DNA of 5,384 nucleotides from Weeksellaceae bacterium. Lineage in GTDB: Bacteria; Bacteroidota; Bacteroidia; Flavobacteriales; Weeksellaceae. Made by a program: the position numbers and the translations under genes. The DNA lies in assembly GCA_028698395.1 (NCBI GenBank), contig JAQVDG010000175.1, forward strand, positions 1 to 5,384, in the 5' to 3' direction. The notes under the pieces are model-generated. The model saw only the letters and a list, made by a program, of their open reading frames with translations. It was not told where the DNA came from and did not search any database. Of this stretch, positions 1 through 5,384 are shown piece by piece. The stretch's first letter is position 1, and every line of letters starts with the position of its first letter.

Positions 1-27
1 ATATTCTGTCTTTTTAAAATGGCTTAT

Positions 28-152
28 AACGGTTTGCGGCTTTGGGTAGTGGCGGATTTTTAGAACAAAGGTTCAATGGAAGACCTGCACTTGAACCTAC
101 CACAAAACTGTCATACGAAGCACTGCACCCGCCATTACGCAAAACCGCTGTT
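28..152. repeat. Multi-stem imperfect palindrome, recombination-site-like
   Basis: This segment folds into three nested stems. The outer stem pairs CGGTTTGCG (30-38) with CGCAAAACCG (138-147), leaving one bulged A. The middle stem pairs 47-55 (TAGTGGCGG) with 129-137 (CCGCCATTA) through one G-T wobble. The inner stem is a perfect 8-bp pair, AGGTTCAA (69-76) with TTGAACCT (91-98), closing a 14-base loop. Nested stems with extrahelical bases recall integron attC sites or other folded recombination sites. However, the attC core consensus (RYYYAAC / GTTRRRY) is not matched exactly, and no integrase is present. From memory, closely similar sequences recur between genes in Bacteroidota, which I could not verify here. 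It is non-coding: open frames crossing it appear to be by-products of the repeat. Confidence 0.6.
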
Positions 153-158
153 GGCAGC
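150..158 (+). repeat. Left edge inverted repeat GTTGGCAGC
   Basis: GTTGGCAGC here is repeated as its exact reverse complement, GCTGCCAAC, at 5375-5383, one base before the window ends. It directly follows the multi-stem palindrome. It may mark the left boundary of the island, with the right copy leading into a second palindrome beyond the window. A 9-bp match over 5 kb could be chance on its own. It gains weight from the second inverted pair further in. Confidence 0.5.
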
Positions 159-237
159 TGGCGTTCTGTCGTCCGTGTTTGTAAATCATTGTCAACGCTA
201 CGTTCTACTGTCTTTGTTGGGTTGGTTTGCGTGTCGG

Positions 238-281
238 GTGTTTTAATTTTTTTTGAAGGGCAGGAAAAAATATTTTGAATT
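238..281 (+). repeat. Left inward-facing imperfect inverted repeat
   Basis: The segment starts GTGTTTTA, runs through a T tract and ends with AAAATATTTTGAATT (267-281). Its mirror lies on the minus strand at 5236-5197, with the same start, T tract and 15-base end; only the middle differs. Both copies point toward the operon. The pair therefore behaves like the inner part of terminal inverted repeats around the four genes. Between this segment and the edge repeat at 150-158 (159-237) I see only GT-rich non-coding sequence. Confidence 0.6.
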
Positions 282-301
282 TTGTTTTGCGTGGAAGCAG
301 A

Positions 302-360
302 CACACTCTTTTGCAAGCTTTGGCTTGAGCGTTGGTTTGTGGGGCTTGCAAATGTGTGTG
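302..360. repeat. Left long hairpin downstream of the operon
   Basis: Arms 302-318 and 344-360 pair at 15 of 17 positions around a 25-base GT-rich loop (319-343). The two mismatches are both T-T (307/355 and 309/353) and flank a C-G pair, giving CTCTTTTG opposite CAAATGTG. The same eight-base pairing with the same two mismatches occurs in the right-flank hairpin. It sits 15 bases after the receiver-HEPN stop codon, so it could slow or end transcription. No T run follows on the minus strand, so it is not a canonical intrinsic terminator. Confidence 0.65.
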
Positions 361-375
361 ACTGCATTGCGAGGG

Positions 376-1308
376 TTATTTTAGGATTAATTCCCTTATC
401 TCTTTTAACAAGCTTGAATGCTTTCTTAGATTTTGTCTAATCTGAATACATTTTTCCTGATTAAACTTTACAGGTTCTTCTTCTCCTTTACGAGTAATGA
501 TTAAGTAGTCAATGCCGTCTATCGTGTCGCTTTTTGCATGTGCTAAGTCATTACGTGTATCCAGAACATCAACCTTGTATCTCTCATAGAACTTTTGAAA
601 CTGCTCTTCCTTTGTTCCAATAATTTCTATCAATTTGTTGATTGCTCTGGACTTCTTATCAGCATCAAACAGTCTGCTTTTGACTATGTCAAAAATATCT
701 TGTTCGCAAAATTTATCAGCTTTTTTCAAATTTCCTTTAGCTGATTCTAATACGGATTCACAAATGTATGCTTTCAACTTTTCAGAACCTTCACTACCTT
801 TTGAAAGGAAACTAAACAAGATTTCTTCAACCGTGTTATCAAGTTCGCTTGTTTCTGACATTACTAATCCCCGAATACTATTTAGTTCTTGTAATTTAGA
901 AACGGTATGGTCAACTAGCTTAAATACTTTTTCTTTAAATCCTTTGAAACTTTCATCTCCAATTAAACTGAAAAATGAAACACGGTCTCTATAAAGATTT
1001 TTTGCGATTGTATCAAAATCAGGTTGGGCTGAATAAAACAACACTTCTGTAAATACTCCACCATCTCTTATTTTTTGAATTAGAACGTCTCCTTGCTCAT
1101 TTGCACCTTCAATATTGTAATCAGAGAGTATTAAGTCATATTTCTTAGTGTTGATTGATTGTTCTGCAACGGTTCCGTTTTCAAAACATTCAACCGTAGG
1201 GATAAATCCTAACATCTCAATATAGGATTCAAATTCATCTTTGATTCCCATATCAATGTAGTCTTCTATTTGGTCGTCAATCCAAAGTATTTTATAGTGT
1301 AACTTCAT
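376..1308 (-). CDS. Receiver-domain protein with predicted HEPN RNase effector domain
   Basis: This 310-residue protein is the likely effector. Residues 5-125 form a response-regulator receiver: acidic pair D11-D12 after strand 1, phosphoacceptor D63 in LILSDYN, and S93 in LFYSAQ at the usual Thr/Ser place. The conserved lysine after strand 5 is not evident, so switching may be atypical. No DNA-binding output domain is visible. Residues 155-310 are mostly helical, and VLDTRNDLAHAK (248-259) contains R252 and H257, an Rx4H motif typical of HEPN RNases. I infer a phosphorylation-controlled RNase that cuts cellular or phage RNA. The start ATG overlaps the stop of the upstream ATPase gene (ATGA, 1305-1308), placing it in one operon as that protein's probable partner. 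The receiver call is firm. The HEPN call rests on one motif and a helical pattern, and some HEPN domains are inactive. Confidence 0.85.
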   Translation of the reverse strand: MKLHYKILWIDDQIEDYIDMGIKDEFESYIEMLGFIPTVECFENGTVAEQSINTKKYDLILSDYNIEGANEQGDVLIQKIRDGGVFTEVLFYSAQPDFDTIAKNLYRDRVSFFSLIGDESFKGFKEKVFKLVDHTVSKLQELNSIRGLVMSETSELDNTVEEILFSFLSKGSEGSEKLKAYICESVLESAKGNLKKADKFCEQDIFDIVKSRLFDADKKSRAINKLIEIIGTKEEQFQKFYERYKVDVLDTRNDLAHAKSDTIDGIDYLIITRKGEEEPVKFNQEKCIQIRQNLRKHSSLLKEIRELILK

Positions 1309-3602
1309 TTCTTAAATTTTATAATGAACTCAACACCTTGTTTGAGTTTGTTGTTAATATTGATTTTACCACCTAGTTTTTCTATGACTTCTTTAGTGTG
1401 GTAAAGTCCAAGACCTGAGCCGTTAGTTGTCGTAAACCTAGCATCAAAAACTTTATCTAAATTCTTATCAGGGATTCCAATACCATCGTCTTTTATGTGT
1501 AATTCAATTTCACTGGAATTGATGCTCTTCCAATTTACAGAAACATTTTTTGCTTTTGCTTTTAAAGAGTTATTGAGCAAATTATCTAAAATGATAATCA
1601 TTTCGATTGGTCTGAAAGAGGTATTAAAAGTAATACCAGTTGGTTTCTCTGCCTTAATAGTCATTGTTTGGTTGTTCATCATCAAGTGTCTATACTCTTG
1701 ATAAACATTTACCACATATTCATTTACGAAACTAATTAGGTCGGCATTGATTTTTGTTACGGTTGTGTCAAACTGTGCCTTTGTTACGAAACGTGAAAGG
1801 GTAATTACCTTTTTATTTTCAAACGATATTTTGCTTACCAGTTTTAGTAAATCATCTTTCGATTTGTCCTTGTTAATAGCATCAACCAAGTCGTCAATGT
1901 ATTTTGTTATATGCTGAGCAGAGTGCCTGTAAATATGGTGTTGAATACTTAATAAATCGTCTTTTTCTGTTGCTCTGTCAGCTTTTGCAAAAAGTGTTTC
2001 AGAAATTTGTTGTTCTAATTCTGCTTCAACTACCTTCTTTTGTTTGGCGGTTGTTTCAAGTTCTTTTTCTGCTGATTTTTTGGCTTCTAAAGCAGATGTT
2101 AAAGTTTTCTCAAGTCTTTTAGCATCCTTTAAAAGTGTAGGGTTGTTTGATTCTGCTGCTAATCGTTTGAAATTCTTGATTAGCTTCTTGGCACTGTTTT
2201 CTTCTTGATTTCTAAGAAGATTGATTATGTCAGAATTGTAATTAAGTTCCAACAATTCTTTATCGTCAGCAATATTTGATATTAGCTTGACAAGCTTTTC
2301 TTTGATTTCATTAGAGTTAAGATTGTCAATATTGTCATCATCAACTCCCCAATCTGTAACTTCAACAACATACTTTTCTAATCTTCTAAGGGATTCAAAA
2401 AAGTAGTCAACAAGCTCACTATAAGTTTTCGTTTTAACTAATCCACCATCTCTACTTGTTGTTTCTCTTAATTCATTATTGTCACCAAAAATTTCGATTT
2501 GACCTATTAGATTTCTTGTTCCTATGTATCGGCTAAAACCTTGTAATGCTCTTGCATCAATGCCTAAAATGTCAACTCTAGGCTCACCAAAAGGTAAAAT
2601 TCTGAAACCGTTTTTGTAAACAAATACGTTTCCATAATTCACAGCTTCAATGCCCATTTTACGAGTAAATATATTTTTGGCTGCCCGATTTAAAAAATAG
2701 AGTTGTATTGATACGTCTTCAAGTAATCCATATTTGTTTCTCTCCTTGATTTCATAAATATAGTTATCTCTGTCAATAAGTTTTGTTGAAATATACTTCC
2801 CATCAGAACTTACTTCTGAGATTATCTTTGTCGTTCTAATATCTAATTCGTCAAAGATGAAGTTCTCTATTTCACCATTAACTGTATTGCGGTAAACAAA
2901 GCCTTCTCCTTTTTCTCGATTGGCTTCAATTTCCTTTAAGTCGTTTTGTTTTTCAGCTTCAACTTCAAGAAGTATCTTAAACGGTTTTTGCTTTTTACTT
3001 TTATTGAGGTCTGGTCTTACAAGTTTTGATAGTTTATCTTTTAGCCTTATGAAGTTATCTCTGTTCCATTCTTCAGGATTAATGCCTGAAATTTCGAGAA
3101 TTGTTCCTTTTTTTAGATTGTAGGGTGCTTTGCTTAAAACGTTGTGTTCAACTGGAATTTTAATGAATTCCTTTTTTTGGTCTTCTTCAAACTTTTTCCA
3201 GTCAACATATAAATTCTCTATTTGTGCGTTCGGCTTATCTTTAATTGTTACAAGATTTAGGTATCTCCCCAATCGGTCACAAGAAAAGCGGCCAACGCCT
3301 TTAGCACCTGCGTAATAATTTATTTGTTTATTGCTGTCTTCTGTTCCGTCTCTTTTGGCAGAATACGCAACGAAAAGCCATTTATTGATTAAGTCATTAT
3401 AATCCATTCCTTTTCCATTGTCCTGAATTATGATTTTAGCATTTTCGGAATAGATGTTTTCAAAAATGATTTTCACTTCTGATGCTTTAGCATCAAATGA
3501 ATTTTTGACTAATTCAAATACAGCAACAAAATTGTCAGTGATTAACTCACTGCCAATTAGGTTTTTTAAACCTGAACTTATTTTGAAATACTCCTTACTC
3601 AT
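1305..3602 (-). CDS. Dual GHKL ATPase: MORC/MutL-like N-terminus, histidine-kinase-like C-terminus
   Basis: This 765-residue soluble protein is the likely sensor or transducer. The N-terminal GHKL ATPase has an N box ELVKNSFDA (30-38), G1 box DNGKGM (61-66) and G2 box GAKGVGR (99-105). An S5-like transducer region follows, with NGFRILPFGE (331-340) and GTRNLIGQIEI (361-371), as in MORC/MutL/Hsp90-type proteins. Residues 465-545 are charged and probably coiled coil. A His-rich helix (H555, H556, H560, H564) may serve as a phospho-acceptor helix. The second GHKL domain is histidine-kinase-like: N box NLLNNS (674-679), G1 DDGIGIP (705-711), F box around F719-F723 and G2 GSGLGL (728-733). No membrane segment, signal peptide or nuclease motif is seen. 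Its ATG overlaps the methylase stop, and its own stop overlaps the receiver gene's start. GHKL ATPases of this class are known in R-M operons. I infer that it senses DNA and signals to the receiver; kinase activity is unproven. Confidence 0.88.
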   Translation of the reverse strand: MSKEYFKISSGLKNLIGSELITDNFVAVFELVKNSFDAKASEVKIIFENIYSENAKIIIQDNGKGMDYNDLINKWLFVAYSAKRDGTEDSNKQINYYAGAKGVGRFSCDRLGRYLNLVTIKDKPNAQIENLYVDWKKFEEDQKKEFIKIPVEHNVLSKAPYNLKKGTILEISGINPEEWNRDNFIRLKDKLSKLVRPDLNKSKKQKPFKILLEVEAEKQNDLKEIEANREKGEGFVYRNTVNGEIENFIFDELDIRTTKIISEVSSDGKYISTKLIDRDNYIYEIKERNKYGLLEDVSIQLYFLNRAAKNIFTRKMGIEAVNYGNVFVYKNGFRILPFGEPRVDILGIDARALQGFSRYIGTRNLIGQIEIFGDNNELRETTSRDGGLVKTKTYSELVDYFFESLRRLEKYVVEVTDWGVDDDNIDNLNSNEIKEKLVKLISNIADDKELLELNYNSDIINLLRNQEENSAKKLIKNFKRLAAESNNPTLLKDAKRLEKTLTSALEAKKSAEKELETTAKQKKVVEAELEQQISETLFAKADRATEKDDLLSIQHHIYRHSAQHITKYIDDLVDAINKDKSKDDLLKLVSKISFENKKVITLSRFVTKAQFDTTVTKINADLISFVNEYVVNVYQEYRHLMMNNQTMTIKAEKPTGITFNTSFRPIEMIIILDNLLNNSLKAKAKNVSVNWKSINSSEIELHIKDDGIGIPDKNLDKVFDARFTTTNGSGLGLYHTKEVIEKLGGKININNKLKQGVEFIIKFKK

Positions 3603-4816
3603 TTGCCGATAAGTGATTTTAGGATTAATCCGCTTTGCTCGCCAAACAATGGTGGAATTGCATTGCCAATCTGAGAGTATCTTGGAACTTCTTGTATTCT
3701 TCTTTTACCACCAGTCGTGTATTTTCCTTTGAATTCATACCAATCAGGGAAACTTTGAATTCTTGCATATTCACGAACGGTTAAAATGCGTGGTTCGCAA
3801 TAATGAATATAGTCGTCAGGTAATGTTGTAATTGTTGGACTTTTGTCGTTTGCGTCTAATGGAATAACAGTATGTTTTTTGATATTGAATTTCTTTCTTG
3901 TTTCAATGTCAATGTCTTTGTTTCTTCTGCAATTTTCCAGAATTATCTTAAATTTTGATGTTATCTCAGGTCTGTGATTTGGGAATCTATGACTATCAGC
4001 AACTTTCTCGTTGCTACCTAATCTCATAAGTCTTTGATATTTACTTTTTGCTTTAGAATAGATTCCTGCTTGAAAACCGTTGGTTTCTGAATCGGTGGTT
4101 CCATTAGATTTCAACAAGTCGGAAATTGCATCTTGAATTGTTGTTCCAACGCTAATCCCCTTACTATTCAGAAATGAGAGCTTGTTTTTTTCAATAACAT
4201 TGAAAAACTCTGTTGCTGTTACCTTGGATGCTCCCTTCAAATCTTTTTTTATGCCAACTAAAATAAATCTTGTTCTTTTTTGGGGAATTCCATAATCTGC
4301 AAAGTTTATCAATTGACCTTTTACATAATAGCCAGCTCTGTCTAATGCTCCTTCAACATAGTTAGAGTATTTCTTTCCTTTTTCACGATTCTTTTTAAAT
4401 TCAAGAGTGAACCCTTTTACATTCTCGAAAAAAATAATTTTCGGTTGGATTAACTTAATGAATTTGATGTAGGATTTAATCAGGTTATTTCTGTCGTCAG
4501 CTTCATTTCTTCTACCTGCCATCGAAAATCCCTGACAAGGTGGCCCGCCTGCAACTAAGTCAATTTTACCTTGCAAAGAAATTAGCTTGTCTTTATAATT
4601 CTTGATTACAGAATCAATTTCTTGATTTTCTACAGGTAACCAATTAGGCCAATTAAAATGGCTAACTGTGTCAATCAGGTTGTGCTGTAAAGTCTTAAAT
4701 GCGTCAGGGCTTTTTTCAATTGCAAAAACACCTTGCCAACCTGCATTGTGCAGTCCAAGTGATAGTCCGCCACAACCAGCAAACAAGTCGATGTATGTCG
4801 GTTTAGCGTTTTTCAT
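3599..4816 (-). CDS. DNA (cytosine-5)-methyltransferase
   Basis: This 405-residue enzyme transfers a methyl group from S-adenosylmethionine to carbon 5 of cytosine in a specific DNA site. The conserved C5 motifs appear in order: motif I YIDLFAGCGGLSLG (8-21), motif IV GGPPCQGFS with catalytic C94, motif VI ENV (131-133), motif VIII QKRTR (179-183), motif IX TVREYARIQSFPD (346-358) and motif X QIGNAIPP (382-389). The target-recognition region lies between VIII and IX, about residues 190-335; its site cannot be read from sequence. Length and motif order suit an intact enzyme. ATG at 4816 lies inside the end of the HTH gene (14-bp overlap), behind an A-rich stretch without a clear ribosome site, and motif I starts at residue 8, as usual. 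The gene is not followed by a recognisable endonuclease or vsr gene, so it probably provides self-marking for the ATPase and receiver pair. Confidence 0.96.
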   Translation of the reverse strand: MKNAKPTYIDLFAGCGGLSLGLHNAGWQGVFAIEKSPDAFKTLQHNLIDTVSHFNWPNWLPVENQEIDSVIKNYKDKLISLQGKIDLVAGGPPCQGFSMAGRRNEADDRNNLIKSYIKFIKLIQPKIIFFENVKGFTLEFKKNREKGKKYSNYVEGALDRAGYYVKGQLINFADYGIPQKRTRFILVGIKKDLKGASKVTATEFFNVIEKNKLSFLNSKGISVGTTIQDAISDLLKSNGTTDSETNGFQAGIYSKAKSKYQRLMRLGSNEKVADSHRFPNHRPEITSKFKIILENCRRNKDIDIETRKKFNIKKHTVIPLDANDKSPTITTLPDDYIHYCEPRILTVREYARIQSFPDWYEFKGKYTTGGKRRIQEVPRYSQIGNAIPPLFGEQSGLILKSLIGK

Positions 4817-5036
4817 TTTTTACTTTTTTCAATTTAAGATTGGCAAATACTTTTTCTAAAATCTCTCCAGGCTCAACATCAATTGCTAGTGCAATTAGGT
4901 ATGCTTCTTCCGCCTTTAGTTTGGTTTTTTCGTTACGTGTCAACTCTGTCAAACGAGATGTGCTTATCCCGGTTTTGCGAGATACGTCAGCTTTTTTAAC
5001 TGATTTTTGAATCAAATATTCTCCCAATGGTGTCAC
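4803..5036 (-). CDS. Small XRE/Cro-family HTH regulator, C-protein-like
   Basis: This 77-residue protein is almost entirely a helix-turn-helix domain. KKADVSRKTG (14-23) fits the first HTH helix and turn, STSRLTELTRN (25-35) the recognition helix, and KAEEAYLIALAIDVEPGEIL (41-60) the following helices typical of the family. A basic tail follows. Size and position first in an R-M-type operon resemble controller (C) proteins, which time methylase and effector expression. The start is GTG at 5034-5036. An in-frame stop lies at 5055-5057 with no ATG between, so GTG is the best choice; a TTG at codon 4 is possible. The stop overlaps the methylase start. Palindromes just upstream are its likely operators. 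Activator, repressor or both cannot be told from sequence. Confidence 0.85.
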   Translation of the reverse strand: MTPLGEYLIQKSVKKADVSRKTGISTSRLTELTRNEKTKLKAEEAYLIALAIDVEPGEILEKVFANLKLKKVKNEKR

Positions 5037-5059
5037 GTTGCAAAAGTTGTTTTGTTAGG

Positions 5060-5090
5060 CAAAGGTAAACATTTGTTTAGAATATCTAAA
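5060..5090 (-). promoter_or_regulatory. Bacteroidota-type promoter of the operon
   Basis: On the minus strand TACCTTTG (5067-5060) is an exact match to the Bacteroidota -7 element TAnnTTTG. TTT at 5090-5088, 20 bases further upstream, is a weak counterpart of the -33 TTG. Transcription would start near 5055, giving a leader of about 18 bases before the GTG of the HTH gene. No other promoter is apparent inside the four overlapping genes, so this probably drives the whole operon. Confidence 0.55.
5066..5090. promoter_or_regulatory. Two overlapping palindromes, candidate operators
   Basis: TAAACA-TT-TGTTTA (5066-5079) and TTTAGA-ATA-TCTAAA (5076-5090) are perfect 6-bp-arm palindromes sharing four bases. 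The first touches the -7 element; the second covers the -33 region. The half-site ATCTAAA (5084-5090) recurs at 5105-5111, 21 bp away, which is two helical turns and so on the same face of the DNA. This arrangement suits binding by the HTH protein encoded next to it, giving autoregulation. AT-rich DNA yields such palindromes by chance fairly often, so this is only a candidate. Confidence 0.45.
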
Positions 5091-5121
5091 TAAAAATTAC
5101 GATAATCTAAAGCATTGGGAA

Positions 5122-5186
5122 AAACGGCTCTTTTGGTTTTGCGGAAGGGTTGGCTTTGGGTTGGGGCAAAACCAAATGTGCCGTTT
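5122..5186. repeat. Right long hairpin upstream of the operon promoter
   Basis: Arms 5122-5142 and 5166-5186 pair at 19 of 21 positions around a 23-base G/T-rich loop (5143-5165). The only mismatches are T-T at 5129/5179 and 5131/5177, flanking a C-G pair. This is the same CTCTTTTG / CAAATGTG block seen in the left hairpin, in the same orientation on the plus strand. It lies upstream of the operon promoter, so it is not that operon's terminator. The shared mismatches point to a repeat family with a conserved fold, for instance a recombination or protein-binding site. Confidence 0.65.
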
Positions 5187-5196
5187 GTGGGCTGGC

Positions 5197-5236
5197 AATT
5201 CAAAATATTTTGTGCGTTGGGAAAAAAATAAAACAC
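5197..5236 (-). repeat. Right inward-facing imperfect inverted repeat
   Basis: Read on the minus strand this begins GTGTTTTA and a T tract and ends AAAATATTTTGAATT (5211-5197), mirroring 238-281. The 15-base ends are identical. It lies just outside the right hairpin, as the left copy lies just outside the left hairpin. The DNA between it and the edge repeat (5237-5374) shows no convincing gene or further structure. Confidence 0.6.
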
Positions 5237-5374
5237 AGAAGGGTAGGCAATTTGTGTCGGCTTACACCCTGTCCGTTTGCAATATGGTCTGTATGTTGCT
5301 CACCTTTAAAATTCGTTTCTCTTTTCTTGTTTGTCACGCTGTCAATGTCTGCTGTGTCGTTTAGTAATACGCTT

Positions 5375-5383
5375 GCTGCCAAC
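5375..5383 (-). repeat. Right edge inverted repeat GCTGCCAAC
   Basis: This is the exact reverse complement of GTTGGCAGC at 150-158. It lies one base from the window end. If the symmetry holds, an inverted copy of the 28-152 palindrome should begin just past the window, which would define the right boundary of the island. Confidence 0.5.
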
Positions 5384-5384
5384 G

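Noticed and set aside
28..152. Canonical integron attC site
   Set aside because: The core sites do not match RYYYAAC / GTTRRRY and there is no integrase in the window, so it is called only attC-like.
42..278. 78-residue open frame on the plus strand in the left flank
   Set aside because: It lies entirely in the same repeat DNA, opposite the frame above, and has no supported start signal.
302..360. Left hairpin as an intrinsic terminator of the operon
   Set aside because: No T run follows the stem in the direction of transcription, and the same hairpin type occurs upstream of the promoter. It was kept as a repeat, not a terminator.
14..367. 117-residue open frame on the minus strand after the receiver gene
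   Set aside because: It runs through both the hairpin and the multi-stem palindrome. Its residue make-up follows the repeat, and it has no domain-like pattern. It is most likely a spurious frame in repeat DNA.
635..3315. Several 60-120 residue plus-strand frames
   Set aside because: They lie antisense within the receiver and ATPase genes, whose motifs are strong, and have no independent support.
376..5036. Conventional type II R-M system with a restriction endonuclease
   Set aside because: Neither the ATPase nor the receiver protein shows a PD-(D/E)XK, HNH or GIY-YIG motif, and no other gene fits between the flanking repeats.
5033..5236. 67-residue minus-strand frame overlapping the regulator start
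   Set aside because: It spans the right hairpin, the candidate operators and the promoter -7 element. If it were translated, the predicted transcript start would fall inside it, and it has no recognisable domain.
5161..5382. Short open frames on both strands in the right flank
   Set aside because: They are low-complexity and overlap the inverted repeat and hairpin. No promoter, ribosome site or family resemblance is seen.

Overview
The window holds one compact four-gene operon, all on the minus strand, bounded on both sides by non-coding repeat DNA. The genes are AT-rich, have little or no Shine-Dalgarno sequence, and the only convincing promoter matches the Bacteroidota -7 consensus (TAnnTTTG). 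The flanking repeats also resemble intergenic repeats I remember from Bacteroidota genomes. I therefore infer a member of Bacteroidota; no ribosomal or other marker gene is present to confirm it.

Layout, in the direction of transcription (right to left): a right flank (5037-5384) with an inverted edge repeat, a long hairpin and the operon promoter with palindromic operator candidates; a small XRE/Cro-type HTH regulator (4803-5036); a C5 DNA cytosine methyltransferase (3599-4816); a 765-residue protein with two GHKL ATPase domains, MORC/MutL-like at the N-terminus and histidine-kinase-like at the C-terminus (1305-3602); and a receiver protein whose C-terminal half is helical and carries an Arg-x4-His motif typical of HEPN RNases (376-1308). 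The left flank (1-375) has a matching hairpin, a matching inverted repeat and a large multi-stem palindrome. All three gene junctions overlap (14, 4 and 4 bp), so the genes are probably translationally coupled.

Interpretation: this looks like an accessory defence island that merges a restriction-modification module with a two-component relay. The methyltransferase would mark self DNA. The double-ATPase protein would sense invading or unmodified DNA, or a phage activity, and pass a phosphoryl or conformational signal to the receiver. The receiver's HEPN domain would then cut RNA and stop growth or kill the infected cell. The HTH protein would control expression, as C proteins do in R-M systems. 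No DNA endonuclease is visible, so the HEPN domain is the best effector candidate. GHKL (MORC/MutL-like) ATPases in R-M operons are known from comparative genomics, and two-component-like phage defence is known (Detocs). The combination here of C5 methylase, dual GHKL protein and receiver-HEPN is one I do not recognise as a named system. Its function is inferred only from sequence.

The flanks carry inward-facing inverted repeats but no recombinase or transposase. The island may therefore be a passively mobilised cassette whose right boundary is cut by the window edge.
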